From assembly GCA_051453625.1 (NCBI GenBank), contig JBOZIK010000001.1, forward strand, positions 245,290,036 through 245,354,035: a stretch of DNA of 64,000 nt. Direction: 5' to 3'. Positions 14,221 to 26,961 of the stretch are shown here, piece by piece. Position 1 is the stretch's first letter; every line of letters starts with the position of its first letter. The notes under the pieces are model-generated. The model had not been told where the DNA came from, did not search any database, and worked only from the letters and a program-made list of their open reading frames with translations. Source of the DNA: Welwitschia mirabilis (taxonomy: Eukaryota > Gnetophyta > Gnetopsida > Welwitschiales). The position numbers and the translations under genes were made by a program.

Positions 14221-14351
14221 ACTTAATTAAGATATTCTATATGTAAATAGTTAGTGTATCCATTATTTTACTGATCTAAGTTAAGTAAACTTAATTAAGA
14301 TATTCTATATGTAAATAGTTAGTGTATCCATTATTTTACTGATCTAAGTTA
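14221..14351 (+). repeat. Perfect 63-bp tandem duplication
   Basis: The sequence beginning ACTTAATTAAGATATTC occurs at 14221 and again at 14289 with 63 identical bases (period 68). The other LTR (near 52835) has a single, diverged copy. The duplication therefore arose after the LTR copies separated and is young compared with the surrounding decay. Confidence 0.9.
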
Positions 14352-15035
14352 TTACTTAACTAGCTATAGAAACTTTATCATATTTTTGTTGAAGCAAAAA
14401 ATTAAATTTATAGAATATATAAATAAGATATAAACATCATAGCTTATTAATTAGTAGGTATAAATTAGTGGAATTATTGGATTGTGTTATGACTATGTAA
14501 ATGTAAAAACAATAATTTTTATGATGTGTAATTGTTTTTAAAAAAACTATTTATTAAAATATATTTCAATATAAATGGAAAAATAGTACATAATTAGTTT
14601 ATGTTTTTGTAACTATTTGTTAACATGTCTAAAACGTTAAGCATCTTAAGTTGTAAGAAACTAAATACTCTTTTCAAGACATTTTGAATCATTTAAAAAT
14701 TCAAAGTATTTTGAAAGTTACAGTTATTCTAGTGTATTATGATAGGAATATAATTTTAGAAAATTTGATTTCTTTAATCTTATGTGATAACCTTAGGAAT
14801 AATACCTTTAAAATTTCAAGATAGTATAAGTTAGATTTTGAGGATTCTATTTCTGTGTAGTTTCTAAAAAATGACTACAATCTATTTTTTACTTTATAAT
14901 TATTTAATTATTAATTTTTGATTATGATGTCTCCATAGAGTCCAAAAATTTTATAATCAATGTTATAAATTATAGAAAAATTAGTACATAAAATTTTATA
15001 GGAAATTTGAGTATATAAGATAAGTTTCTATCAAT

Positions 15036-15216
15036 GGCCTTAAGTTAAATTACTTAGAAATAATTTTTTATTTTAANNNNNNNNNNNNNNNNNNNNNNNN
15101 NNNNNNNNNNNNNNNNNNNNNNNNNNNNNNNNNNNNNNNNNNNNNNNNNNNNNNNNNNNNNNNNNNNNNNNNNNNNCAATTTAGGCTAAACTACTTATAA
15201 ATGGTATTTTAGTTGT
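15036..15216. repeat. Short gap-flanking repeat across 100 N
   Basis: About 40 bases before the gap (15077-15176) resemble the 40 bases after it, and both resemble 53940-53985. This is a weaker example of the duplicated-flank pattern. Confidence 0.5.
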
Positions 15217-15601
15217 ACAAATACCTCTTTTACCTTTTTTCTTTATCTTACTTTGAATGTATATACTCATAAGAGTTTTTACCTTAGTAGTTTAAGTAAC
15301 ATAAATAATCCTTATCTTATTACTTCTGTTTTATTAAATTATAATGTAGCTATACAAATCTTGGATAAAGATTTATATCTTAACAATTATACTTGAGCTA
15401 TGATTTTTTTTTTTTATTTACTTTCTTTGCACTAATCCATGGAGATTATCATATGAGCATAAAATAATGTTTCTAGGATTGGCATAGCTCTAGGGATGTT
15501 CTAGATTCTTTAAGTACATTATTAAAATATGATTTGATAAATTTTGAATATTTTTATTATTATTGAAAGAAGAAAAAGAAAACTTTCTTTATTTAGGTAG
15601 A

Positions 15602-16416
15602 NNNNNNNNNNNNNNNNNNNNNNNNNNNNNNNNNNNNNNNNNNNNNNNNNNNNNNNNNNNNNNNNNNNNNNNNNNNNNNNNNNNNNNNNNNNNNNNNNNN
15701 NNNNNNNNNNNNNNNNNNNNNNNNNNNNNNNNNNNNNNNNNNNNNNNNNNNNNNNNNNNNNNNNNNNNNNNNNNNNNNNNNNNNNNNNNNNNNNNNNNNN
15801 NNNNNNNNNNNNNNNNNNNNNNNNNNNNNNNNNNNNNNNNNNNNNNNNNNNNNNNNNNNNNNNNNNNNNNNNNNNNNNNNNNNNNNNNNNNNNNNNNNNN
15901 NNNNNNNNNNNNNNNNNNNNNNNNNNNNNNNNNNNNNNNNNNNNNNNNNNNNNNNNNNNNNNNNNNNNNNNNNNNNNNNNNNNNNNNNNNNNNNNNNNNN
16001 NNNNNNNNNNNNNNNNNNNNNNNNNNNNNNNNNNNNNNNNNNNNNNNNNNNNNNNNNNNNNNNNNNNNNNNNNNNNNNNNNNNNNNNNNNNNNNNNNNNN
16101 NNNNNNNNNNNNNNNNNNNNNNNNNNNNNNNNNNNNNNNNNNNNNNNNNNNNNNNNNNNNNNNNNNNNNNNNNNNNNNNNNNNNNNNNNNNNNNNNNNNN
16201 NNNNNNNNNNNNNNNNNNNNNNNNNNNNNNNNNNNNNNNNNNNNNNNNNNNNNNNNNNNNNNNNNNNNNNNNNNNNNNNNNNNNNNNNNNNNNNNNNNNN
16301 NNNNNNNNNNNNNNNNNNNNNNNNNNNNNNNNNNNNNNNNNNNNNNNNNNNNNNNNNNNNNNNNNNNNNNNNNNNNNNNNNNNNNNNNNNNNNNNNNNNN
16401 NNNNNNNNNNNNNNNN
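15602..16416. other. Assembly gap of 815 N
   Basis: This is an unsequenced interval inside the 5' LTR. The long open frames across it in both directions are N only. Confidence 0.95.
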
Positions 16417-16490
16417 AGAAAAAAAAGAATTGCTTTTCATGAAGTATTTTTGGTATTTTACTTTTGTGCTTTAATAATGAAAATAATCAT

Positions 16491-16963
16491 GCAAGGAAAA
16501 AAAACACACACTATGATAATGAAATCTACTCTAAATGTAATATCTATTTTACTATCAGTTCTTTATCATCAAGATCAATCATGTATAACCTAGATGAATT
16601 AAGGAAATTGTCACTAGCCCAAACCAATCTAGGCTATCAAGTAGATCAAACAAAATATGGAAAACCTATAATGATTNNNNNNNNNNNNNNNNNNNNNNNN
16701 NNNNNNNNNNNNNNNNNNNNNNNNNNNNNNNNNNNNNNNNNNNNNNNNNNNNNNNNNNNNNNNNNNNNNNNNNNNNGCAAGGAAAAAAAACACACCACTA
16801 TGATAATGAAATCTACTCTAAATGTAATATCTATTTTACTATCAAATCCTTATCAACAAGATCGATTATGTATAACCTAGATCAATTAAGGAAATTTTCA
16901 CTAGCCCAAACTAATCTAGGCTATCAAGTACATCAAACAAAATATGGAAAACCTGTAATGATT
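16491..16963. repeat. Gap-flanking duplicate pair (about 186 bp)
   Basis: 16491-16676 and 16777-16963 flank 100 N (16677-16776). They begin with the same GCAAGGAAAAAAAACACAC string and end with AAAACCTRTAATGATT. Confidence 0.85.
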
Positions 16964-17026
16964 AATCTATAAAATAGAAAATGCAATACAAATTCTAAAC
17001 TAATAATGTTCAACCTTAATGAGAGT

Positions 17027-17744
17027 TGTCCTTTCTTACTTATATCAATTATGAAACTATCATAAAATCATAAGAAACATAAATCATAAGGGACATGCAC
17101 ATAAATATATTAAACTAAAAGAAGATTTTCATATTAAGTTGAATCAATCATTTTGTTATAAAGTAGCAGCACCTTAACTAAGGAGACATAGCCTAACACC
17201 AAGGAGGATTCCTCTTCACAACTAATGAATAGACCTTTAGCCCTTTGATCTTCTATCATGATAATTTTTAGTGTAACAAATATGATAAAAGTCAAGGGAA
17301 AAGGTAGTATTTATTAACATCAATAGACTTAAAACNNNNNNNNNNNNNNNNNNNNNNNNNNNNNNNNNNNNNNNNNNNNNNNNNNNNNNNNNNNNNNNNN
17401 NNNNNNNNNNNNNNNNNNNNNNNNNNNNNNNNNNNTGTCCTTCCTTACTTATATCAATTATGAAAATGTGATAAAATCATAACCAACGTAAATCATAAGG
17501 GACGTGTACATAAATATATTAAACTTAAAGAAGATTTTCATATTAAGTTGAATCAATAATCTTGTTATAAAGTAGCAGCATCTTAATTAAGGAGACATAG
17601 CTTAACACCAAGGAGGATCTCTCTTCATAACTAATGAACAAACCTTTAGCCCTTTGATCTTCTATCATGATAATTTTTAGTGCAACAAATATGATAAGAG
17701 TCAAGGGAAAAGGTGGTATTTATTAACATCAATAGACTTAAAAT
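17027..17744. repeat. Gap-flanking duplicate pair (about 309 bp)
   Basis: 17027-17335 and 17436-17744 are copies on either side of 100 N (17336-17435), starting TGTCCTT and ending near AGACTTAAAA. Confidence 0.85.
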
Positions 17745-18010
17745 TAGCAAATCAAATAGAAGTAACTGAAACCCTAATGATGCATGAGAATTACATGACA
17801 CATCATACAAGTTAGGTGAAGTTTGGTACATTAACTAAAATTAGGTTATCATCCTGGTTATCATTCGGATGATAGTGGAGATGATGCCACTTAAAACAAT
17901 TCTATATTAGCCTTCATGTTAGTCCAATCAGCATTCTAGTTAGCATGCAAGTGGTGCCATATTAGTATGTCATTCAAATGATGAAGGGGACGATAACCTT
18001 CTTAAAGTTC

Positions 18011-19259
18011 TTTATCATGTTAAATGGGTCTTGAAGCTCATTAATTCCTCCTCAAAATGTGAAATGTTAGAATTAATCCAAAATGCCTTTAAAAGCATAG
18101 GTATTTATGCATTTTTATGATTTTCTTCTTGACTCTTGATAACTATCATTTTGTACTTAAACCTATATAAATGTACTAAAAAACTACTTAAAATAACCCA
18201 TTAAAAACATACAATTTAGCATCACAACATATATTGATCAAATAGAACTAAGTCCAGATAATTTTAATCATATGCATATCCATGCTTGAATTTTATCACC
18301 ACGGTCCGACCGTAACCATGTAGGAGGTTACTCCATTTGAATATCGTGAGCCCTTTGAACTGATGGATTATATTACACCATCCAAAAATGATTCAAGAAA
18401 GTGGAGGTCATTTGTAAGCATACATCCACATCACATATGACATTTCACCTATATTAGAGGTATATCGACATGAAGTGAAAGCATATGGAGTTAAAACCAA
18501 TCCTATTTGTATAGTTTAAAACATGAAATAGAACTAACTCATGTCTAGAGAGTGGTNNNNNNNNNNNNNNNNNNNNNNNNNNNNNNNNNNNNNNNNNNNN
18601 NNNNNNNNNNNNNNNNNNNNNNNNNNNNNNNNNNNNNNNNNNNNNNNNNNNNNNNNTTTATCATGTTAAATGGATCTTGAAGCTCATTAATTCCTCCTCA
18701 AAATGTAAAATGTTAGAATTAATCCAAAATGCATTCAAAAGTATAAGTATTTATGCATTTTTATGATTTTATTCTTGACTCTTAATAACTATCATTTTGT
18801 ACTTAAACCTATCTAAATGTACTACAAAACTACTTACAATACCCCATTAAAAACATACAATTTGGCATCACAACATATATTCATCAAATAAAACTAAATC
18901 AAGATAATTTTAATAATATGCATATGCATAATTGAATTTTATTACCAAGGTGGATTGCATTGCATTTGTTTTATAATACTTTTCTAGAAGTGGATTTGAT
19001 CACCACTGTTGTATCCTACCCATGTATGAGGTTACTCCATTTTAATATCTTGAGCCCTTTGAATTGATGGATTAATATGCACCATTCAAAAATGATTCAA
19101 GAAAGTGTAGGTCATTTGTAAGCATACATTCACCCCACATATGACGTTTCACCTATATTGGAGGTATATCAACATGAAGTGAAAGCATATGGAGTTAAAC
19201 CCAACCATGTTTGTATAGTTTAAAACATGAAATAGAACTAACTCATGTTTAGAGGGTGG
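18011..19259. repeat. Gap-flanking duplicate pair with an indel
   Basis: 18011-18556 and 18657-19259 flank 100 N (18557-18656). The left copy lacks about 60 bp present in the right copy near 18950-19015 (around GATTGCATTGCATTTG). The 3' LTR at about 54595 keeps similar sequence, so this is a deletion in the left copy. Confidence 0.8.
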
Positions 19260-19306
19260 CTGAATATGGAGTTGGAATTCCAGTAATTAGAGTTGTGACC
19301 TTTTAT

Positions 19307-20045
19307 TATATTGATTAGGTATTATTTTTAAACTTATTCATATATCTNNNNNNNNNNNNNNNNNNNNNNNNNNNNNNNNNNNNNNNNNNNNNNNNNNNNN
19401 NNNNNNNNNNNNNNNNNNNNNNNNNNNNNNNNNNNNNNNNNNNNNNNTATATTAATTAGGTATTATTTTTAAACTTATTCATATATCTTTATAATAAGTC
19501 TATATCTTCTCAACTATTTACAAAATATCTTTACGGTAATAAAAAATTATAAATAAATGGTGAGCACAAACTTATGACATTGCTTGTGCTTGTAAACCAA
19601 AATAATCTAGAAATTAATTATATATTAATATATAATATTAATATGATTTTTTTTGCTTAGAATACAAAAAAGCTATAAAGGAATNNNNNNNNNNNNNNNN
19701 NNNNNNNNNNNNNNNNNNNNNNNNNNNNNNNNNNNNNNNNNNNNNNNNNNNNNNNNNNNNNNNNNNNNNNNNNNNNNNNNNNNNATTAGTAAGATTTACA
19801 ACTTCCTATTATAGGGTTTAGGTATTATTTTTAAACTTATTCATATATCTTTATAATAAGTCTATATCTTCTTAACTATTTACAAAATATCTTTAATGTG
19901 ATAAAAAATTAGAAAGAAATGATGAGCACAAACTTATGACATTGCTTGTGCTTGTAAACCAAAATAATCTCAAAATTAATTATATATTAATATATAATAT
20001 TAATATGATTTTTTTGCTTAGAATACAAAAAAGCTATAAATGAAT
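19307..20045. repeat. Two further gap-flanking duplicates near the LTR end
   Basis: 19307-19347 and 19448-19488 (41 bp) flank a 100-N gap (19348-19447). 19460-19684 and about 19820-20045 (225 bp) flank a second one (19685-19784). Three contig ends therefore cover the same short stretch of LTR. Confidence 0.75.
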
Positions 20046-20167
20046 AAGTAAAATTTGATCCTAGGTTTCACTGTGTCTATTAGGTATTAATATTAGAATG
20101 AAGGAAGTGAAAATGAAAAAAAAATATAGTGCTTAATTAGGACAATAGAAGAGAGGGTGTTACAAAT

Positions 20168-20184
20168 TGGTATCAAAGCTTTAG
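20168..20184 (+). promoter_or_regulatory. Primer-binding site, initiator tRNA-Met type
   Basis: TGGTATCAAAGCTTTAG starts three bases after the LTR end. It matches the usual plant site TGGTATCAGAGC with one G-to-A change. It fixes the orientation (+) and the 5' LTR boundary. Confidence 0.85.
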
Positions 20185-22029
20185 GTTAAATTAAATAATA
20201 CTTTGTTAAGGACTTGTAAATTTATAAGAGTATAAATATACTCACATTTTTAATAACCTTTATCTTAGTAATCATAAATTTAGTTGTACTTATAATACCC
20301 TTAATTCCTAATAGCTATAAAATTAGTTATATTCCTAATAGTCTTAAATCATGAGTTAAACCATGCGTCAAATCAATTGTATTCTTAGTAATATTAGATT
20401 CTAAGACAAATCTAACTTATAGATAAGTCTAAATTTAATCTTATATTCTAATAGTCATTAATTTCATTATACATATAATTTTCTTACTTCCTAAATATAT
20501 ATACCAAATTACATTCATCTTAATCATAATAATTATAAAGATTATATTAATGATAATATTAACACCTTAATAATCTTAGAAGTTAAATTGTATTTGGCAT
20601 AGTTACCAAAGTATTCATAAGGTTAACTATANNNNNNNNNNNNNNNNNNNNNNNNNNNNNNNNNNNNNNNNNNNNNNNNNNNNNNNNNNNNNNNNNNNNN
20701 NNNNNNNNNNNNNNNNNNNATTAAAGACTTTATTACCTTATAGCTATAGATAATAGTCACTTAGGAAAATTATAATTATCTTAAGAATTTAGGACAATAA
20801 GCTTATATGATTTCTTAAAGAGCTTAATGTTTTACAAGAAATATAAATACATAAATAATACCTTATAATTTTATATCCTTAAAAATAATTAAATATCCAA
20901 TAAAGTTATTCATTCTAATTATATGGTTATATAAATTTGAAGTCAAAACCCATATTCATAACTTGTAAACCTTATTTATTGAAAATAAACAAAGGGGATA
21001 AACTTGATTATGTACTTTAAGATATAAATAAGGATCCATCACTTTATAATGATAACCATGTTCTTCCTAAGATTATAAAAATATTTCTAAGTTTAACTTT
21101 TAATAATATCTAATCCTANNNNNNNNNNNNNNNNNNNNNNNNNNNNNNNNNNNNNNNNNNNNNNNNNNNNNNNNNNNNNNNNNNNNNNNNNNNNNNNNNN
21201 NNNNNNNNNNNNNNNNNNNNNNNNNNNNNNNNNNNNNNNNNNNNNNNNNNNNNNNNNNNNNNNNNNNNNNNNNNNNNNNNNNNNNNNNNNNNNNNNNNNN
21301 NNNNNNNNNNNNNNNNNNNNNNNNNNNNNNNNNNNNNNNNNNNNNNNNNNNNNNNNNNNNNNNNNNNNNNNNNNNNNNNNNNNNNNNNNNNNNNNNNNNN
21401 NNNNNNNNNNNNNNNNNNNNNNNNNNNNNNNNNNNNNNNNNNNNNNNNNNNNNNNNNNNNNNNNNNNNNNNNNNNNNNNNNNNNNNNNNNNNNNNNNNNN
21501 NNNNNNNNNNNNNNNNNNNNNNNNNNNNNNNNNNNNNNNNNNNNNNNNNNNNNNNNNNNNNNNNNNNNNNNNNNNNNNNNNNNNNNNNNNNNNNNNNNNN
21601 NNNNNNNNNNNNNNNNNNNNNNNNNNNNNNNNNNNNNNNNNNNNNNNNNNNNNNNNNNNNNNNNNNNNNNNNNNNNNNNNNNNNNNNNNNNNNNNNNNNN
21701 NNNNNNNNNNNNNNNNNNNNNNNNNNNNNNNNNNNNNNNNNNNNNNNNNNNNNNNNNNNNNNNNNNNNNNNNNNNNNNNNNNNNNNNNNNNNNNNNNNNN
21801 NNNNNNNNNNNNNNNNNNNNNNNNNNNNNNNNNNNNNNNNNNNNNNNNNNNNNNNNNNNNNNNNNNNNNNNNNNNNNNNNNNNNNNNNNNNNNNNNNNNN
21901 NNNNNNNNNNNNNNNNNNNNNNNNNNNNNNNNNNNNNNNNNNNNNNNNNNNNNNNNNNNNNNNNNNNNNNNNNNNNNNNNNNNNNNNNNNNNNNNNNNNN
22001 NNNNNNNNNNNNNNNNNTATAGATACCTC
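20185..22029 (+). other. Leader and unsequenced start of gag
   Basis: No clear coding is visible up to 21118. An 88-N gap lies at 20632-20719 and an 899-N gap at 21119-22017. The N-terminal half of gag should fall in or near the second gap, judging from where the recognisable gag begins. Confidence 0.5.
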
Positions 22030-23640
22030 AAGATGTAATGAATATGAAAAGACTTCTTTAGCTATTTGTACATTATAAGAAGAAGCTAATCCATGGTGGA
22101 AAACGACAATTATTAAGTTAGAAGATCTAGAACTTTCATGAAGGGAATTTAAGCACATCCTTAAGAATAGGTACATCACCAAGTTCTATATTCACTAAAA
22201 TATTACAAAAGTATATAATCTAAGATAAGTCCATAATGTAACCATAGAATCTCATGAGTGCTAATTTATAGAATTATTAATAAATGTATCACATATGCAT
22301 CTAAATGAAGAAGCTAAAGCAAATCCCTTTATTGATAGTTTTCTTCCTTTTATTACTACCAAAGTATCCATGTTTTAATTTGAGAGTCTGGATAAGGCTA
22401 TAAAAAAGGCAAAGATATCCAAATAAAATTGATAAAGATAATAAGAAATTAAGAAAAGACTTCCCCTATAGGGGTATATCCTTAATGGAAATTGATTAAA
22501 AATATCTTATGAAAATAATAATTGGTACTTTAGCAAGAATAATATCAGTAGTAGTAATAGCAGAAATAAACATTTTAGTTGACCAAAGCAGACTCATTTA
22601 AAAGAAACTAGAATATTCCTAGTCAAAGATATATAAGTTATCAACCTCAGAGATTTAACTTCTAGCAAGCTTCTAGTCAGTATCAGTACTAGAACTATTA
22701 TAATGCATGTCAGTGCCACTATTATAAAGGAAATCATAATTTAAGGGAATGTCCATTATGTAATAGATACTTTNNNNNNNNNNNNNNNNNNNNNNNNNNN
22801 NNNNNNNNNNNNNNNNNNNNNNNNNNNNNNNNNNNNNNNNNNNNNNNNNNNNNNNNNNNNNNNNNNNNNNNNNTGTTATAAGAAGAAGCTAATCCATGGT
22901 GGAAAACGAAAATTATTAAGTTAGAGGATCTAGAAATTTTATGAAGGGAATTTAAGCACATCCTTAAGAATAGATACATCACCAAGTTCTATATTCACTA
23001 GAAGATTACAAAAGTCTATAATCTAAGATAAGTCCATAATGTAACCATAGCATCTCATGAGTGCAACTTTGTAAAATTATTAATAAATGTATTACATATG
23101 CATCTAAATGAAGAAGCTAAAGCAAATCCCTTTATTGATAGTTTTATTCCTTCTATTTCTAACAAAGTATCCGTGTTTTAACTTGAGAGTTTATCAAAGG
23201 CTATAGAAAAAGCAAAGATATCAAAATAAAATTGATAAAGATAATAAGAAATTAAGAAAATACTTCATTTATAGGGGCATATTATTAATGGAAAGATTAA
23301 AAATATCTTATGAAAACAATAATTGGTACTTTAGTAAGAATAATATCAGTAGTAGTAATAGCAAAAATAAAGATTTTAGTAAACCAAAGCAGACTCATTT
23401 AAAAGAAACTAGAATATTCCTAGTCAAAGCGCTATAAGTTATCAACCTCAGAGATTTAACTTCTAGCAAGCTTCTAGTCAATATTAGTACTAGAACTATT
23501 ATAATGCATATCAGTGCTACTATTATAAAGGAAATCATAATGTAAGAGAATATCCAATATGTAATAGAGACATTTCCATATAACAACCAAAAAGGCCTCA
23601 AGGATTAAAAAGTATTCCTCAATTAAGAGGATGACTTTGA
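22030..23640 (+). pseudogene. Tekay/Del gag remnant
   Basis: This is the retrotransposon gag (capsid-nucleocapsid), which packages element RNA. The readable part opens with EEANPWWKTT and KLEDLELSWREFKHILKNRY-like sequence near 22080-22170 (Trp supplied by TGA/TGG differences between copies). It continues through HMHLNEEAKANPFIDSFLPF near 22292-22350, the classic gag pattern. A zinc-knuckle-like string, CQCHYYKGNHNLRECP, lies near 22707-22754. It keeps the Cys, His and final Cys, but a Tyr replaces one Cys and the spacing is one residue short. The region is present twice around a 100-N gap (22774-22873): 22070-22773 and 22874-23575. Both copies carry stops, some at the same codons, so decay began before the copies diverged. 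Confidence 0.8.
22070..23575. repeat. Gap-flanking duplicate pair in gag (about 703 bp)
   Basis: 22070-22773 and 22874-23575 are copies of the same gag segment separated by 100 N. They differ by scattered, mostly transition, changes. The pair probably represents one gag region. Confidence 0.85.
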
Positions 23641-23659
23641 TTAATAGTAGATAATTAAG

Positions 23660-26600
23660 AGGTGTAATTTTAGAGCTCTATCATAGAATGTATAACTTTA
23701 CTTAATAATAAAGAAGTAATTATTTTATTTAATTATATAGCAACACATTATTTTATATCTCTTAGAATTGTTGTAAGAGAAAAATTATGTTGTGCTATAA
23801 CTAAGGAATGTATAAAGTTAGCAAATGGGTTTATGTCTAATTTTAATTAGAAAGTCCAAAATATACTTTGTTGAAAAGTGGGAGAAATTTTTTGATGTAA
23901 CCAATTGTTATTAGCTTAAGAAAATATGACATTATTTTGGGTATGAATTAGTTAACGAAGAATAGAAAAGTTATAAATTGTAAAAAACATTAAGTAGAAA
24001 TAATAAATCCTGGCTAAATAATAATGTTTCAAGATCATTACAAATTAAAAGTGGAGAATTTAATAAGAAGGGATTATTAGTATATATGTTGTATCTAAAA
24101 TCAAGTATCTCAAAGAAAGGAGGAAATTTATTAAAGAACATAATAATAGTCTAATAATATCTTGATGTATTTATAATATAATTACTAAGAATTTTACCAT
24201 TTCAGGAAGTTGATTTTCTATTGTCTTGATCTTAAGCATCCAACCAATTTCTAAGGTAATGTATAGAATGTCTCCTATAGAAATGAAATAATCATAAACT
24301 TAGGTTGAATAACTCTTATAAAAGGCTTTAGTAATCAAGTGTATCACTATGAGAAGCACCTATATTATTTGTGAAGAAGAAATATGGACCACTAAGATTA
24401 TTTATTGATTATAGACAACTAAATAAGATTACCATTAAGAAAAAGTATCTACTATAAAAAATAGATGACCTTTTTGATCAACTTAAGAAAGGTAAGTTAT
24501 TTTCAAAATTTGATCTAAAATTTGATTATCATCAAGTTCGAATTAAGAAAGAATATATTCATAAAATAGCATTTACAACCCACTATGGGCATTATGAGTC
24601 CATTGTTATGCCTTTTGGCATAACTAATACCCCTATAATATTTATTAGTCTTATGAATTACATCTTTTAATTACATATTGATTCCTTTATAATAGTATTT
24701 ATTAATAATATTCTAATTTATTTCAAGACTTATGAAGAGCATGAAAAACATTGGATAATAATATTACAAACTTTATGAAATCAATAATTATATGCCAACA
24801 TGGTAAAATTCTCTTTTTAAAAGAATCCTTTTAATTCCTAGGTCATGTAATATCTAAACAAAGTATATCAGTGGATTAAGATAAAGTTAAAGCAATCATA
24901 GAATGATTAATACCTACAAATATTACTAAAGCTAGAATCTTTCTTGATCTTATCAAGTACTATTATTGATTCATATTCAACTTCTCTAAGATAGATTCTT
25001 CATAAAGAGGCCCTTAAAAAAATATAGACTTTCAATTGACAAGAAAATATTAGTAATTATTTGATCATCTTAAAGAATTCTTAACTACTACTTTAGTCTT
25101 AGTAATGCTAGATAATTCAAAGAACTTTTTAATTTATACTAATGCATCTAGAAAAGGTCTTAGAGTAGTTATTGAACAAAATAAAATATAATATCTTATG
25201 GATTAAAACAAATTAAAGCTCATGAAAGAAATTATTCTATTCATGATCTTAGATTAGCTGTAATAATTTTTGCTTTAAAATTATGGAAGCATTCTATGTG
25301 GTGTAAAGTTTTAAGCTTGGATAGATCATAAGACTTTAAAATACATTTCTACTTAACCAAATTTAAATCTTAGGTAAAGAAGATGGATGAAATTTTCAAG
25401 TGATTTTTATCTACATATTTTCTACCATAAAGGTAAAAGAACTAGGATTGCAAATGCTCTTATAGATAAGGTTATCTTAAAGTAATTATAAAAATTAAAA
25501 GTTAAAATTCTACCATTATATTAAAAGGATTAAAAAAAGGATGAGAATTATTAAAAATTAAGGTACTAGTTCGAAAAATAAATTAATTTAAAGAATTTTA
25601 GCATTTAATCAGATGGCATTATCAGATTTAAGGGAAGATTTTCTGTTCCTAATGTAGATGGAATTAGACACAAGCTAATGTTTAAATTTTATAATCCACC
25701 TATAATGGGTCATCTAGAGGAATTAAAATATATCAAAATATCAAACAAAAATTTTAGTGGCTAAAGATGAAAAAGGATATAATATAATTTTAGTTAAGAT
25801 GTATTAATTATTAATAAGTTGAAGGAGAACATAGAAATCTAGAAGGACCACTTTATCGTCATGATATTCTTAGATATAAATGAGATGTGATTTGCATGAA
25901 CTTATTATAGGCTTTGCAAAAAACCAAAAAGGTGGTAACTTTATTATGGTAATAATTAATAGAGTAACTAAGTCAGCATATTTCATTCTAGTATAATCTA
26001 CTTATGATGCCAAAGATATAGCTAAAGTACATATTCAAAATGTTTTTCGGTTACATGGTGTGTTTTTATTAATTATCTCTAATAGATATTCAAAATTTAT
26101 TTTTAATATTTAGTAAGAATTATAAATGGATTTTAAAATAAAATTAAATATGAGTGTTATATTTTATCCTCAAATAAATAATTAGGTAGAAAGAGTTAAT
26201 TAAATTTTAGAAGATCTTCTTAAATCATGTATTTTAGATAATCCCAAGAGTTGGAAATAGTACTTAACATTAGTATAATTTGAATATAATAATAGGTATC
26301 AGAGTTTAATTTAAATGGCTTCACTTAAAGCCTTATATGGTAGAAACTATATAGCACCTATTTTATGGATCAAACCTAAAGAAAGTTTGATGATAAGACT
26401 AGAACTACCATAAGAAATGGAAAGTAAATATGTAGACTATCGAAGAAGAGATCTTAAGTTCAAAATACATGATCATGATTTATTTAAGTATCATCAATGA
26501 AATTAGTAATGAGAGAAGTTAAAAAATTAAAATTATCTCCTTGATTCATTAGACTATTTGAAATATTAGAAAGAATTGGGCTTATTGCATACAAGCTTAA

Positions 26601-26940
26601 TCTACATCCTCGATTATTGCACATGCATGCTATTGTCTATGTAAGTGTGCTAAGAAAATATATTTAGATCCTTATCATATGTAAAATTCATATCATATTC
26701 AGGTGGAATTACATTATTTAAATATAGAAAAGATAAAAGCAGTAATAGAGTAATAAACTATTAATTTATGAAATAGGAAGATCCATCAAGTTAACATACA
26801 GTGAAGTAAGCATAATATTTATTAAGATACTTAGAAGTTAGAGAGGAAACAATGAAAAATTAATACCCAAACCATTTTGAATATCATAGTATGTAGTTAG
26901 GTGTTTTAAAGCTCTTTATATATCTTGATTCCTAGGAGTG
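23660..26940 (+). pseudogene. Tekay/Del pol: protease, RT, RNase H, integrase, chromodomain
   Basis: This is a full-order but dead pol. The protease near 23716-23760 (VIILFNYIATHYFIS) has NYI where the catalytic DSG is expected. RT starts near 24356 ([20 protein letters not shown]) and continues through [16 protein letters not shown] near 24580. The active site at 24698-24709 reads FINN instead of YxDD. RNase H near 25130 has TNAS for TDAS. Integrase near 25930-26440 has IINRVTKSAYF and IISNRYSKF, both core Asp changed to Asn, while the downstream VERVN keeps the Glu. The C-terminal part (26545-26660, VLRKYI) and a chromodomain-like end (26740-26890, ending YPNHFE-like) place it with the chromoviruses, Tekay/Del branch. 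Many TAA/TAG/TGA codons stand for Gln, Arg or Trp. No product is possible. Confidence 0.9.
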
Positions 26941-26950
26941 AATCAATTTA

Positions 26951-26961
26951 ATGGTGGAGGA
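26951..26961 (+). other. Polypurine tract before the 3' LTR
   Basis: ATGGTGGAGGA lies directly against the LTR start at 26962. This is the place and composition expected for the plus-strand primer. Confidence 0.75.

Larger units (their letters stand above)
16450..18229 (+). repeat. Probable solo LTR of the Athila-type family
   Basis: 17020-18229 follows the same order of sequence as the LTRs at 30161-31253 and 44276-45803, for example the stretch around AAAGTAGCAGCACCTTAACT and the GATGATGCC segment. It ends ATCACAACA, like their ends GTGCAACA and ACACAACA. Tekay LTR sequence resumes straight afterwards at 18230. No internal region is present, so this looks like a solo LTR left by LTR-LTR recombination. 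The left border is uncertain: similarity fades near 16450 and the 815-N gap is close. Two gap-flanking duplicates (16491-16676/16777-16963 and 17027-17335/17436-17744) inflate its length; the true size is probably near 1 kb. Confidence 0.6.
12730..20164 (+). repeat. 5' LTR of the Tekay/Del element
   Basis: The LTR starts TGTCATATCCC and ends GGTGTTACA, immediately followed by a primer-binding site. 12730-13990 is similar along its length to 26962-28145. 14030-15076 and 18240-20164 are similar to parts of 52640-55296. Its apparent 7.4 kb is inflated by a solo Athila-type LTR, an 815-N gap (15602-16416) and several gap-flanking duplicates. A TATA-like stretch (ATATATAGGGA, near 13576) precedes the expected transcribed part. 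About 690 bp present at 51955-52640 is missing here near 14000. Confidence 0.75.

Noticed and set aside
23395-23601. 68-codon hydrophobic - strand open frame
   Set aside because: It is antisense to the Tekay gag zinc-knuckle region; the hydrophobic look comes from AT-rich codons.
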